Positions 48,025-62,643 are shown, counted from the stretch's first letter. The stretch is 64,000 nucleotides of DNA from Climacteris rufus (GCA_013398175.1 VZRZ01005967.1:62001-126000); one strand, 5' to 3'. Program-made: numbers and translations. The notes: generated from the sequence alone by a model not told the origin.

Positions 48025-51000
48025 CTTTACAAGTGGGAACTTTTTTCCTTTCCATTTTGAAAAATAACGGTTATGGAGCACTGGGAGTGAGAAGTGTCAG
48101 AGTCACAAAAGGGGTGTGGGACTGTAGTAGCCTTGCTAGTGTGTGAAAGGAGTTTCTTGTGTTATCAGCACTAAGGAGGGAAGGGATTTCGTTAGAAGAG
48201 TCTGGAAAAGGGCGGCCTGGGGCAGAGTGAGGTCTGTCTTTCCCTGAGCTACCATGGGTAGAGTTCAGTTTGCTCATGAGGGCAACTTAAATTACATATC
48301 TGTGTGTAAGCTAGGTGGGTAAACTCCTCTTACATTTTGTGGCATCTAGTCAGCATGCTCAGAGGAGCACAGAGGGGGATCAGGCTCAGTCTGAGGGTGA
48401 GCACTGCTCACCTGAAGCTGTCTATGCTTTGGGGACTGTTTTGACACTTGAGTTTAGGTGTTTGAATCTCAAACTCGGTTCTTTCCTCTACCTTGCTCCA
48501 CCTTACTGGCTGACCAGCCTCTGTGTTTGATGTTGAAATGGTCAGCCATGCCTGATGGAGGTGAAACCGTGTGTTAGGATGCTATTTCAGAAACTGCATT
48601 TATCTGAAAAATCATGCTTGGAACATTAGGATAGACTACTCCCATATATATGGTTATGTTCAAGATGATATTCTGGCAAGCAAATACTGTGTAATCTAAA
48701 AAAAAAATCTTGTATTTTGGATTAAAAGCAAATTATTGGAGTGTGAATCTTTCATTTTTACCCCTTTCTTTAATTTGTCTTGGACTTCAGAATTCTCTTG
48801 CTCTTCTCTAGAAGTGAAGTTCTTGCTCTCTGGCTCAGTTTACCCAAATATAGAAGAATGTTGGTAACTAGGACCAGTTAAAACTCTTGTGTCAGTATAA
48901 ATCTGAGATCTGGAATAAATTTGCTAACAAGATTTTGTCTTTTGCATGTGTATGTATGTATAATTGATTGTCCAGGTCAGGCTGTCCGAGAATGACAAAT
49001 GCAGCAGCACATTTGCTGCCTGTTCCCATTCCTCTCCATAGGACAGATTCTCCTGCTGTTTTCCATGGTGGGAAGTGGTAAAACCCTGCACTGGTGCTTT
49101 GTCTGTGTCATGCCTCTGATTTTGATTGAAAATATTTGGCAGATGGAGACTGAAGTAAACCGGTGTTTCACTCTGAGGGGCCTCTAGGCACTGCAGAAAT
49201 GCCAACAATAATGACCTCTGACATCAAGGAGGATTTTCAGTATTCTTTCATTTCATACTTTGCAAATACCAGCCCTTTTTAGCAGTTCTGAAAGTGGACT
49301 TCAGTCAAAAGGTTTTTGGTTTTATCTCTATTCTGCAGTCAGCTGCTGATCACTGTGTAGCTGATTGTGCCACTGCAGGGAGCAGGGAAACAACTCACAA
49401 ATGTTAAAGAATGCATTTTCTGTGATGCTGTGTATCATCTGTGGGGCAAGCAGAAGATAAGGCGAATGTTGAGTTTAATGAGAGACAATTCTTCCCTTTT
49501 CCTCTTTGGCTTTTTTGACCAACTCATTTGTAAGTAGCGTGGGGTTTCCTTGGCTGTGATGCCATTAAGTGAAACTTTGATATAGTGATTCAGCCTGGGG
49601 ATGGCTTTAAATGCCTGTGTCCTACTTCTAGTACTCCTGTGCTTCTAATTATGTTGATGGTGTGCTTTTATATTGTCATTAACCACTCTGGGAATCTGCA
49701 GTTAGTTCAAAACTGAGAATGATGTCCTAGTGTAAACTTGAAAGAAGTGTTGCAAGTTTGCAGTGAGAGGGCAGAGGGAGTGAGGAAGCAGTACAACAGC
49801 GTGTTTCTTTGGATTTGGGAGCTGCTCATGTGCAGCTGAGGCCTTTGGCACTTGTGTTGAGGAAACTTTCCTGTCTGACCATCCAGGAGCCGCTCTGGCA
49901 GTCATAGCAGAGTCCCAGATGTCCGGATCCTTAAAACAATTTCATCCTGGTGCAATACCAAAATAACAGCTCGAGCTGGTGCCTCTTAGGAAGGACTGTG
50001 AGCAAAGGAAACCCCAGGCTTTTGTACCCCTGTGGTCTAAGTGCTGGAAAGTCTGGGCTCTTCCTGCAGAGTCACCGGCTGCTGCTGTGTCTCTGCGTGT
50101 ACGACACCTGGCTGGCACCACAGGTCCCTGTGCCCTTTGCTATGCAAAGGCTCTGTGCCAGTTCTCAGCCTCTTGCCTCGGGCTCCTGCCACCCAGAGTT
50201 CCATCTGCAGCTCTCACTGCAGCTGCTCACTGAGCTACCTGCACTGAATCTATTCCTGAACACTTGGAAAAGACAAATACTGTTGGTGATAGTGGCATGA
50301 AACATCACAAGTAAATTCCCTTTAAGAGATTAGGGAATGTGAATCCAATTCTTTCACCAAATCAACAATTTAAGAAAAGAGATTACCTTCTGGTTTTAGG
50401 CTATTTACTTACTGTAGCTTTTGAACTGTCTTTCATTGTTTGTGCAAACTCTTGTTTGCCTGTTCTCTCAATATTCCAGCTACCATCTCCAGTCTGCTAT
50501 CCCTGTGAGACCCTGCAGACTGACACATAGCTGTCTTCTGCCCACCAGTTCAGTCTTCACTTTACCTGCCAAGCTGGTTTCGTCACCCCTAGAGCCTAGA
50601 TGAGGAGTATCTTTTTGCTCCCTAGATGAAGAGTGTCTTTTCTCCTCATCTACACCACTATGGAGAGAGTTCACTGGAGTCAGGGTTAGCTACAACAATT
50701 AAGACTGATGTATTATCCAACCTTGCTTTGTAAACTGTTGCCTGAAATGGGAGATGCTGATCCTGGTCCCTGCGGTGCAGAGCTACTAAAACCCACCACC
50801 TCTGCCAGATTCAGAATGAACAACCAGCAGGATCTGCTTAGGGCTTCCCACCAGTCTGACTGCAGTTGTGCAGTGGGAGAAGCTCCACATGGGTTTCAGG
50901 AGGCACTCATGCCCCTCTCATGTCCCTCAACAGCTCTCAGACGTGACCCTTGTTGCAACCTCAGGAGCTGCAACAGCAGAAGCAGGGAGAGTGTGCAGCC

Positions 51001-52558
51001 AGGGCTGCTGGGGACAGGGGCAACACTTTGGGTTACAGGAAGCTGTTAGGTTGGCCATTTTTGCCAACATAAACATTGCATTTCCTGCTCACACAACTGC
51101 TAGCAGTCACTAAATGGTCTGGAGCATCAATTCTACTATCTCCCTTACCTCCTAGTTCCTTACCCAGAGATCACAGTTGTTACTGATAGGGGCTGTTGCC
51201 AGATGTACTTGATAGTATGAATATTTCTAATTCTACCAATATCTAGGGAATTAATATTGTGATGATGCGTCAAGCTGCACTTCTGGGGTTAAATGTGTCT
51301 TTGACATGCATATCTAAAAATAGAAAACCTTCAGCACTGAACAAGGTTGAGTTACTGCATATCTTGAGGCCTTTTTTCTGTCTTTAACATAGAAAATCTT
51401 GTAAGTGGATTTTATGTTCTGCCAATTTTCCTTTTCTCTCTAATGTCTGTAAGTGCATCCATCAACTACTAATGCCTTTGCTGACCTAGACACCCTCTAC
51501 TTTTTTTGCCTTTTTTTTTAACTTGCTTTAAACAAAAGCATGACAATAGAGTCTGTACCTAATGGTTTTAGAACTGCTATTAATTCATCTTTTATTCAAG
51601 GCTGATTGCTTTCAATCTTAGCAGCACGCTTTAGATTGCAAAAGATGCTGTGAATGTGTTTTCATTATTAAAGGGTAGATGTGACTGAACTTCAGCTCAC
51701 CTATGCTGAAAATACAGTCTTCTGTCTAAATAAAGCTAGTGTATAGGTTTGAAGATGTATTTTTAAGTAATCAATATTCTTATTGAGTAAATAGAAAAGC
51801 CTTTTCTGGGGGTAAAGTCTATCACAATAGTATGTTCTCCTTCAGGTATAAGACTGTCTCAAACTTACTTTTCTTTTAGTAAGTCAGAATTTTTGCTTTT
51901 TTTTTCAGGTTTGTCCTAAAGAACAAATAGCTTAATTGTCAGCATTTCAGCATTAGGTGGTAATATGTGAAGTTGATGAGGAAAACTGAGATTGTTATTC
52001 TGTGTACTAAGCTTTCCTGAAGCCTTTATTGTTGACTGTAGAAGAAAAATCTGAAGAACAAGAAGTGCTTGTTAAGGTTCATGCTTATTAAACTGTCACC
52101 ATGGTTTTCTTTTTCTGTAGGGAAGGCTACTTTGTGGCTTGCAAACTGTAGTTAATTGTCCATAGTAACTAGTAGCAGATTCTTTTGGAAAAGTTTTTTG
52201 CCTGAATAATTATCAGCTTTGTTTTCCATAGCTGCTGTTTTGTGTTCCCTTACTGTCTGTAGAAATAATTTAGTATTGGAAGGTCTTAATTTTTAAAGAG
52301 TGTTTTTGAAGGGGAGAAAAAAATAAAGAACCGTGCCAAATGAAATGATTAGATGAGGTAAATGTTCAGCATGTTGATTAAACTGTCAAATTCAGATGAA
52401 GTTCAATTAGTTGTGTCTGTCCATTGTATGTACTGCACCTTCTGCCTTTTGCTGGGAAGAAAACTGGATAAGATACTACCTTTTTGTTTGGTTTTGGTTG
52501 GTTTTTTTGTTCTGTTTTGTCTTCCTGTTGACCTTTTCTTCCCTGCCTTGATTTCCAG

Positions 52559-52598
52559 GTTCCAAAGGACACAAAAATGCTGATATAAGCAAAAAGAA
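52559..52598 (+). CDS. Candidate small exon continuing exon B (weak)
   Basis: A strong pyrimidine-rich acceptor (ccttttcttccctgccttgatttccag) is followed by sequence open in the phase-1 frame required by exon B. It reads GSKGHKNADISKK, with the first Gly split across the junction, for 40 nt. The possible donor AAGAA|gtataa is mediocre, and the frame stays open beyond it until a stop at 52667. Support is the acceptor quality and the phase fit only. It could equally be a decoy acceptor in an intron. Confidence 0.3.
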
Positions 52599-55500
52599 GT
52601 ATAACTGGAAAGGAAGTGTCTTAGCTTTTGATTCCAAAAAGAATACTGTACAATGTAGTCAGGTTATGTGAGCAGGGCTGACATTTGGGGGAGTAAACCC
52701 CCACCAGAGTGCATGCTATTATTGTGCTCTAAAATATTTTATGCAAAATGTGATTCTAAAACCACAAAATAATCTGAACAGGTGAAATTGAATTTGAAAA
52801 TTAAGGTAGCTTCTCTATGCGAGGCATGGTGATGACAAATAAAACTGGATCATTGTTGATGAAATTCTTACTTAACTCTTTTCTCCACGTTCATCATCTT
52901 CCTCCCCTTCCTAACCTCTCCCATGGTTGGGTTTTTGTCCTGGATTAGTTGACTTAGACTGTTGTGTGTTGTCATTTCCCACCCCATGCCCCCCTTTTAT
53001 TTTAATTTATTTTTAGAAACCTGGTTCCCTTCAGGATCTTACAAAGACTTCTACAAGACTGGAGAGGAGACATGATGCAATGGAAGTGTGTTCTAGCTGA
53101 ACTAAGCTGTTGATGAAATACCCCATTTAATGATGTAGCACATTTCAGTCCCCAACCCCTACCTTCTTTCCTTTTATTGAATTGACAGCTTATCTATGAC
53201 TTCAGTGAGTTTATCTCCGTTTGGCTTTTATTAGCAATAGAGTACTCTGTGCTGGTTGGTCAAGAGCAACCAGAGAGAGCTGTCCCCTTTGGCAACGTTT
53301 CCTTGTTAATTTGGCTTATTTTAATCACTTTGCCATGCTGGCAGTAGTTAAGGAGAGTAGTGCTTTGCTGCTTTTGTTGCAGAGAGGAAACTGTGCAAGT
53401 GCAGTCTAAATAGAGCTGGTGGGTGACTGAATTAGTTTAGGAGGAGGAACAGGGGATATCAATCTAAGAGTAGTAAGATTAGTAACCAAATGTATTTTTA
53501 TTTTATACCATTTCACTAGCTTTACCAAATGCTTCAGTTTGTCCTAATGCATAAGATATGAGAATTGGATGATCTTACAGTGAAATGTTGCAAGTATTTT
53601 TTATTCAGAGAAATGTAGCAGCCCTCTGTGCTACAATTATTATTGTGAATAATATAATGGGGAACAGTGAAATTATCCACCATCTCATAGCCTTCAATAT
53701 ATGATTGAGCTCAAAGTATCAAAAGAAAAAGCCAGGGAGAGGATAGGCTGCCTGCAGGGTTAGCAGGTGTATGATGAACATCGGACAAGGTAGCAGATTA
53801 TGTGCAGCAAGAGGGAATTTGACTGCAGAAGATGAAATATAGTGCAAAGGAAAAATAAATTTCTAGGACAAGTCTGACTATCCCACTGTATTTATAAATC
53901 CTAGAATTGAGGAGGAGGTAAAAACAGGAAATTGTTGCTGCATGCAAATACACAAGAAGAATAACACTGCTGTACTGACATAAGCAAGTAGGACTATGAA
54001 ACAAGACAGAACTTGAAACTTTCCTACCTATTAGAAAGTTCCTCTTATAGTTTTATTAATTGTTATTAATCTGCCACATATATAAACAGATTGATTGCAA
54101 CCTTTCCCTTAGCAAAGCTCCTATCAGTTGTTTTTGTTTTAATTCTGGTCTAAATAGATTGACAAGGATTATTGTGCAAGAACAGTAAATTGAGTTTCAT
54201 TGACCTTTGGAATCAGCATGAAATATAAAAATGTAAGTGTTGAGCTTGAGGGGTGTTATTGATGTTTTAATCAGTGAAGCAACACAAAACAAAAACTGTA
54301 CATGAATATTTCTTCTCTGCTTTCACTTTTGACATTAATTACCACACGTGGCTTTTATGATTATTAGTGAAAGTCTTAAGGGCCAGTGAATTTTGTTAGA
54401 AAAGTTCTTCTGAATGTGTTAGACAAATTAGTATGTTTTACTGTTTTAATTCTGTTGAAACATATGTATATACATATATATATAAAGAATTTAGGTCTTA
54501 CAGTTGCAACACAAATCTTACAGGTAAGTAATTGTGACAGTGCTAGCAAGTACTTCTAAATGATGTGCCAGAGTACTTCATGCATCTTTACTGTGTATTA
54601 TGCCTGTGTTAGAAGTGATCAAGATGTTATATAGCATTCCTAGAGGTTATTTCTGATAACCCTAGCCAAGAGAATTTCTGGGTATTGATAATATTTTCTT
54701 GTCTGTCAGGAAACAGCCTTTTCTTGTGTGCATCTGCTAATGATTTTGTGTAGTAAAATAATAAAAGGTTATAGTGCTGTGTTCAAAGAAATACAACAGC
54801 AGGAGGATAAAAGTAAGGAAGAAACCTCAATCTCCATGTAATCTTCTCCATGGGAACATGGAAAGATATTTCATTGCATGAAGTAAGCCTTCAAAGGAGA
54901 TGATTGCTTCTCATCTAGGGACTGTTCAAAAGTTTTTGCCTTCAGTGGAAAACTCTTGTTGACTAAGGAGGTTTTGGAAATGTCCTCATAAACAGCTGGT
55001 AATAACATGTTAATTTATAATTGTAAGGTGGTGGTATAGCAGCTGTGTACAAGGGGGACCATCTCCACATGGGGAACTTCAGTCACAAAGTGAAATGGGA
55101 GAGAAATGGGAAGGTGGAGGGTCTGACTGCCAGCACTGTGCTACTGCATCTTGGAGCAGTTGGGCAGTCTGGTGAGGCACGAACAGCAGAACAGCTTAAA
55201 TGTAATAGATGAGACAGACAGGGCAGGTGAGAAAGAAAATGTGAAAAGTACCACACATTTGCGAGAAAGCTGAATTCCTTAAAAGCTGGAAGCCCCATGC
55301 AGTGCCTTGCAAAACTCTGTGGGGCTGTCAAAGTGCTGCCTGTCAGTAGATGGTGCTCTTTATATCAGCTGTTTACTCCTGCTGCCTGTGTTTGGCCGTG
55401 TTTTCATGTGAAAGATCTGGTAACATTCCTTAACAGTTCATTTCTCTGAATTCTGATGTCTGGGAGATTAGAAAATGAAGTCTTTTGAGGGACTGCCAAA

Positions 55501-56849
55501 ATAAACAAACAAAAAAAAGTGGTGACTAGGTTCCTTTGAAACATCCTCCACCCTTGAATTTTTTCAACAACTTATGCTTGTGTTTGTTTACTGTTTTGAA
55601 TTTGGACAAATTCGGAAGCTTCCAGCATAAAAACCTTGAACAGATATAGTGGATTGGAAAATATATAGCAGACTAATTCGATTTGGCAAATGACCTGTAA
55701 AACACTGCAATAACGTGGTCTAAAATAAAACTGCAAAGCAGACTTGTCGAGTCATTCACAATTTTGAAGTTTTCTTTTGCATATTAACTTTGTAGTTTTA
55801 CCTGCTGTTTCTGGATAGATAGGAATAAGTTTATTTCTAAATGTAATGTTTCTTAGAAAGGACTGAAATGAATCAATGCAATTGTGAGTTTTACCTGGAG
55901 TCATTTATGCATTGGTAGTTGGATGGATATAAAAGCCTGCATAAAAATGAAGATTTCCTTATTAATGCGATTGGAGTATTATTGGACCTGTTTGCATTTT
56001 TTATTATTCAGAAAATATGCCAGCTCTGAAGGAAAAAAATGTTAGATGTGTTAATTGTGTAAAAATACCACTTGCCAAAGGCTGCTGTTGAGCCAAAAGC
56101 CCTGATCTGGGCAGCAGAACAGCACGGCAGACCTAGTGGGGAATTTTAGATATTTAAAGTTACGTGTGTCTTTATACTGTGGTTTTACAGAACATCAGCT
56201 ACTTAGCCAAGAGTTAAATTTTGACTTGTTAGATGAATTTGCCCCTGGAGTGAATCTTGAGAACTGCCTGCTGTTCACTGCCTGAGCTACTGGTCTTTCT
56301 GCAAACAGAAACTGAAGGATTAGCGTGAATTTTTCATGTAATCTTAAACTGCAATCAAATGGTCCAGGAAAGAGAAGGGAACTGAGTTTCTTTCAGAAAT
56401 CTAATTAAAATACTTCCAGTTCTTATTCAGGGCCAGTTTGTCTTCTCCAGACATTAATTTAGTTAACCCTTCACAGATCTCTCTCCAGAAAGGATATATA
56501 TTGTATGGACTCAGCACATTACAGCAGATGAATATTGTTCCTTAATAAGCTTAATTTACTTTCTCTCAGCCCTTCTGTCACATTCATCTCCTTACGACTG
56601 AAGTTCCTTATATTGAGGTCAGGTGGGCATAATATTTTTATTGAAAACCTCAATGCCACATTTCTGTGTTTTCACATCTCACAGGTGCCTTCCCCAGGAA
56701 GATGTTGCTGGGACATTTTGGCCTTATTTGGGCTGTATTTTTTAATGATGCCTGGAACTGAAGATACACATCTTCACTGGCATCCCTGCCCTGCTTAGCC
56801 TCCCTGTGGTGCCTGCTGGATCTTCCTGGGAAGATGCCATTTTCCCATG
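52599..56849 (+). other. Putative intron
   Basis: AT-rich non-coding sequence with no named repeat except a (TA)n tract at 54461-54484. An exon-like segment at 53017-53085 is discussed under findings. Confidence 0.4.
54461..54484. repeat. (TA)n microsatellite
   Basis: Short alternating purine/pyrimidine run, catatgtatatacatatatatata, directly visible. Confidence 0.8.
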
Positions 56850-56965
56850 TGTGATGGTTTAACACCATCAGGAAATCAAGCTCTGAATGAACCATTCCCC
56901 ATCCTGTAAAAGAGGGGCAGAAAAGGAGAGACTCTGGGCTGAGATAACAATTTGCTAAAAGCCCA
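56850..56965 (-). mobile_element. Probable 3' end of an ERV-type LTR, degraded
   Basis: Starts with TGTGATGGTTTAACACCATCAG, the reverse complement of an LTR 3' terminus of the local type (compare the end of the LTR at 63529). After a spacer it carries GGGCTGAGATAA (about 56937-56948), corresponding to the reverse of the TTATCTCAACCC block that follows the polyA signal in these LTRs. Beyond about 56965 the match fades. Order and orientation of the blocks are right for a minus-strand LTR 3' end, but the middle is diverged. Confidence 0.45.
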
Positions 56966-59900
56966 AAGCAATGGAATAAGACATGTGCAAACCCAGCAAT
57001 ATTAATAGCAAAAGGGCTTGGCCTTTATGGATCTCAGTGTGAGGCTTTCTGCTTTCTCTAATAAAGGGGATAAGAGGGCATTGTAGTGCTTAAGTGCTTT
57101 TTATGAATATAGGACTTCATAAGGATGATAAGCAAATAGAGGAATTCACTCATTAGGGAGAGACTAGTTTCTCAAAAGTAGTTAGCAATAAATTACATTG
57201 ACATCAGAAGTGCTCTGCTTGTTTTGAAAAATAAGTGATTGATCTGCCTTCTAGATATTTATTCAAGAAATCCATTATGACCTTCTATACACAGGCATTG
57301 CAATGCTCTTGCATGAATCAGATGATTGGGCCAATCTGCCTCTTCTATCAATATCTGCCTTTTTAGTCCTGCTCTTGCTGGAAGTGGAAGCCATGTCTTA
57401 TTGGGAAGGTTGTCTTATGAGAGGCTGACCTGCCAGCTGAGGCCCAGACCTTTTCTTATTCATACTTATGTACACGTCTGGCCTATAAAGTTGTTCTCCT
57501 CAAAATGTGTTTGGCTCAAAACAACATGGGTAAGAGAAAACTGGCAAAGATATCTAGAAAACTTTGATTGCTGTTGGGTTATAAAATACCTTGGCTGCTG
57601 CACTTGCCTTGTGCATATGAATGAGCCTATCCATAAGGACTGAAAGTTGGCATGCAAAGGTTCTACGACTTCTTACAGTACAAACCCCTTAATTGGCACA
57701 TCTGCTGGAAACAAAGGTGCCAAAAATGTGATTCACTCAGAAAGAGTAAACCTTATCAGAAAGGAACCTGTCATTTATTAGGGATTAAGATCCTCTCAGG
57801 ATGTTGGATGTTCTCCTTGAACAAGTGCACTGTCGTTGAGCTAATGGCGGAATTAACCTCGCTACTTGCTAATGCTGAAGTAACAGCTTCTTTTACAGCT
57901 CTTCTCATATAGAAATGCTTCACTGTCTGTGCCTTTAATATAAAAAAATGAACCTTCCACCTCTGATATAAAGCAGCTATTAAAAATACACAGCAAGTAC
58001 TCAAACACTGGGTTTTGATGTGTCGAGTATCTTCTCAACAGAATACTGTAATTAGAAATGTAAGGAGTGAGGTGTGGTCTGTGCTGCACAGATTTATTAT
58101 GCCAGGACAATTCCATCAGTAAATCTCCAAAATAAAAAATTATAAATATTGCCAGTATCATTAATGACAACTCCCCAGAGAAAGGTTATATCGCCTTGGC
58201 AAAAGAAGTATTATGCTGCTGGTGTGTATTTCTTTCAAAAGCATGTCACCAAAAACAACATAACCCCCACTGGCACTCTTAAGTACATGCTTCTGAGGTC
58301 AGGCTTAGCCTGTATTTGAACAATCTTTTTATTAGAATACCCTGAACATTTAAAAGCATAGGAACATTTGTTTTGTTACCAGTGTTGCCTGAAATCTCAG
58401 GAAAGACTAGAGTACTGCTCTGTACCACCTCTTTTTTTTTTCCCCGTTAAAGACCTATTTGTATTGTAGTTGAATCCTTAGTAAAGAAAATTAATTTTTA
58501 TAAGCCTTAGAAAATTCTGCTATTAATCTGCACATCATCATTTTAAATTGCCACATTTCAGTTCATAGCCATGTTAATATGAATAATGTGAATACGAAAC
58601 AAGTACATTTAACACTGTCATGGCCCTCTCTAGTCCTTCTCAATTCAGGGCAGCTTGTTTTGTGATTCTTACTGCTAACAATTGGTAATTGAGCTGTTCT
58701 TAAAAGGATCCAGTTAAGTGACTGAAGAACTGTAGATAAGGTATTACCAAATACATGTGCTTATGAGTCAGATGCAGTCTCAAGATTCACAAAACAAATT
58801 CAGGCTGGCCAACTTCCTTTTAACTCTTTTTATTGAATTTGCAAGTGCAATTTCAAAACTTTGTTCTGTCCTTCAGATCTCTAAATTTTTAGCTCTTGGT
58901 TTTAGCTGCTTATTTTTCTATAAGTAAAGGGCAACAAGATTTTAGTGTATTATTTCTATTTTTGTGGAAATTAAGCATTTTTCCAGTCTAGTTTGGCCAG
59001 TGGATTTTGTTGCTCTACAGGCTGCATTTGAGGTAAAAAAGTTTTCTATGGGATCATCTTTAAATAAGTATGTGAGAAATTCCAAGAAAATCAATGTACC
59101 TACTTACATACCTGCTTTGTATTTATTTTAATGGAATTCCCAATAAACAGTCTTGGTTTAGTTCAGCTGTAGATGTAGCTGCCTAAGATGTAACTTGCAG
59201 AGGTGCCAGAGTCAGTTTAAAAAAAGAAAAAGTGGGAATGGCGACTCATTTGTAATTGTCAGGTACGTTTTGTAGTACAGGTAGGTTTGGGATGTTATGG
59301 TTTTTAATTTTAATTTTAATCTAGATATGGAGAAAATACTTTTTACAAATGCTGAACTTCTCAGAGTTGGAATTTCAGTTGCTGTGATGGTATTTCTGAG
59401 TTCAGGACAATCTGTTGGGAAATGGGGAGCTACATTTCATCACCGGCTTAGTTATTACATATTCCTGTTTGCTTTCCTGTATGTACCTGAATGGATTTCA
59501 ACTTACAGCTTCCACCAAGATGGGGCACTCTCCTGTGGCTGCTACTGTCTGAACAGAATATTCTGTGATGAAAAGTGATGCCATGAATCTTCTTCACAGT
59601 GGGTGTAGTACTTAGTCCTTGAGACAGGATAAAAGACGAGCTAACCTGCAAGTTGTGTGCGCCATGTTGAGGATGAATGTCTCAAATTTTTATTTTTGCT
59701 GAGGTGGGTGGTCAAGTGCAGTAAAAACATGTGCTAGTAGTAAAGCTTAGTTAACAGGTTGTAAATTGCTATTAATTCAGCATTGTTAATTAGAATTCTG
59801 TTTCTTCTTCAGCTGAATAGTGGTGGCAAGTAGGTTAGAGAAGGTCGACAAGGAACCTTTTCTCTTCATAGCTGTACAAGGCAGGCTAGTAGGGCACCTG

Positions 59901-62643
59901 CTGTGTGAACAGAAATTGTCAGTTCTACTGATCTGTGCAGGATACAGAATAAGTTTCTGCTTGTAAAACGAGAAGGATTTGTATTTACTTGTGAAGGTTG
60001 TAATCTGTGATATAAGATGGTGATGGTAAGAGACAGATTTGGACAGGTTTGAATTGCCTTAGGTAGAGAAGGGGAATCAGAGCTCCATCAAGAAGAAGTA
60101 TCAAACAACTGACTTAACCTTGTGAGGTAGCAACCCTCACCTCAACAGAGCAACTCTCCCTCTCTTCGTTTTCTCAGCAAATATCCAAAAGCAAATATTT
60201 AATTTTTGGACTGGAAGGAAGCTATTGCAGTGAGTGAAATGGATCTTAAATTTGGCAAGATTAAAAATACAGGGTGTTTTTAGATGAAGTGAATTTTAAA
60301 ACACTGTATGCTTTGATTTGGATTTGGCTGTCAAAACCTAAAATTGATGGTGCTCCTGGTCTTTTTATTTTATTATTGGCCTGTTTGTCACAGTTGTGGC
60401 TTTCAGGATTTTTGATGGCAATTAGAATGATGTTCAGCAAGGCTCCTGACAATTCTGAAGAGTGCTCTGTCTTCTCCTTTTTCATTCTGACATTTCAGTC
60501 CTTCACAGTTTGCTGATAGTGCCACTGCCGTTTATATCAGCACCTGCATCTGCCAGTCATGATTGTTGCTCTCAAAGAGGAATATCTCATGGAAAGAGAG
60601 TACTCTCATGGGAAAACGTGTCACCTTATTTATCTTTGCTTGTTATTTTGGTACTGTCTTTATCCTGATCAGGATAATGCTCAGTGATATGTTTTGGACA
60701 ACTTTATCCTTTCCTGTTGGTGGTTATACTTGAAACAGCCTTCAGAGGGAGTTACCTCCCTCTAACAACTTCTTACTTTTCAGATGAATCTCATTATATC
60801 TCATAATTTGTTTGTCCTCATCTCCCACCCCCCCTCGCAGTCTGTGGTACACCTCTTTGTGGCACTGCTACAGAAGGTACTGGATTGGGTCAGCCCCGGT
60901 GTCGCCTCCCTCTTTGTTCAGTCTTTGAACAAGTGGTGGTGCTCTTTGGGATTTGGGACTGATTTGGGACCCTGACGTAGAAGTTTCTGCTTGTGCAGAG
61001 CTGGCTTTAAACACCACCAGAGCATTGTCTTGGCAGGGACAGCCATTTATAGTCCACTGGAGGCAACAAAAAGCCACCAGTGACTGACTTGGGCCTTGAT
61101 GGTTTGAAAAGGTGGACAGACTCCAGGAGAGATGGGAAGCAGTGAATCACTGCTGCCAAAGTAGGAGGGAGGCCCTGTAGCAGTGACATTTGTTCCCTTT
61201 CCTCCAGAAACTGGAAGGATAGGAATAGAAAATCTATTTTACAGGACACTTCTCACTTCTATCGTACCTTCCATGTCTTCCATGTACCTGCCAGTCTCCA
61301 ATCTTTCCCCTACCTGGTCTTTCCTGGAGAGGGCTGTCCTGGCCCTATTCCCCATGTGCTCAGTGCCCTGAGCTGGTGCTGCCCCAGCATCTTCATCTCC
61401 CTCTCTAACCTAGTTCTTTCTCCCTCTAACATCAGAAGACTGTCTCCATCTGTTCCGTGGCTCGATTTCTGATCCAATTCAAGTTCTAAACATTCAATAG
61501 TTTATCAAGATAAAAGATAAGGTGTCTTACAATATTTTCCTGGTTGGTTTGTTTGTTTTGTAATAAACAGATTTCTTTTTCTTTGTTGTTTTCTCTTCTT
61601 AGTGTTAAAATTCTCAACAACATAGATGGGAACCCAATACGGTGGAGGTTTCAGTGGTTTTATAGCAAGTCTGCTTATTACTGTAATTTTCTTCTGTCTT
61701 TGCAGGAAAAAATCTGTAAATATAACCTGTCTGACTACCTGAGAAGGTGTAATTTTTAAACCAAAATGTGCCCTTTCCAGTTTTTTCAATATTTTAAGAT
61801 AAGACATTCACAAGTCTGGTTAATTTCTTTTTTCCAGAACTCAAGGCCACATTTATGTTAGCCATTGATTCTGAATTCTGTATAGGCAGTTTAATGTTGG
61901 AGAAGCAATTTGGAATATATGATAGAGATTCTTATTTTCTCAGCTTTATATAAATATAACACCAAGCACGTTTTAAAAAAAATAATTGCTTTTGAAATTC
62001 TTACTGGGCATTGCTGCTTCTGCTGCTTCTTGTCACAAAATGATGAAGATGATATGGTTAGTCTTGCTTCTGGAGCAACATGAAACATTTCAGCACTTAA
62101 ATGGCTCCTGGAGCTGTGTAGTTAAGTCAGATACAAAAGAAAAAAATTATTTTTCTAATTTTTAAATATATCATTGGCCATTTATAGTTTGCTTGCAGAA
62201 GACATTGTTTTGATTTAAGAAATATTTCTGTCTCAGCTTCATGTATGAAACAATTCCATTTCTTTCCTTTCAGTCTCTCTCTCTGAGCACAGACATGCCA
62301 ATTGTTTTCTGACCCATTTTAATGTTTCCTGCTCCAGATAACTCTTATTCTCGGGGTGACAACCACCCATCCTCCTCTCTCTGTCTGTCCCTGCTAGGTG
62401 GCAAAGACCTTACTGGTTCTTTCCCTTGCTCCCCTCATACCTCCCCTTGCAGCTGGGAGGCCTCTTTTCCCTGGAACTGCTTAAACTGAGTTAACAAAAT
62501 GGTTCAGCACTGAGCAGTTGTACCCACCTCTACTCCATCAGAAGATTTCTTCGTGTCCGAAGCACAGCTGGCAGAACCCAGCTGCTGGTGTAAGAAATGG
62601 CGGTGCTCCTCTTTGCATTTCTTTCCTTGCTTGTGTTGTGTCC
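56966..62643 (+). other. Putative intron
   Basis: No gene or named repeat that I can support. A short exon-like segment at 61706-61746 is listed under findings. Open frames of 60-105 codons on both strands lack coding character. Confidence 0.4.

Larger units (their letters stand above)
43929..52558 (+). other. Putative intron after exon B
   Basis: Holds two CR1 fragments (44765-44855 and 47467-48024). Otherwise AT-rich sequence with chance open frames. I see no further exon with a compatible phase and a convincing donor before 52559. Confidence 0.4.
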
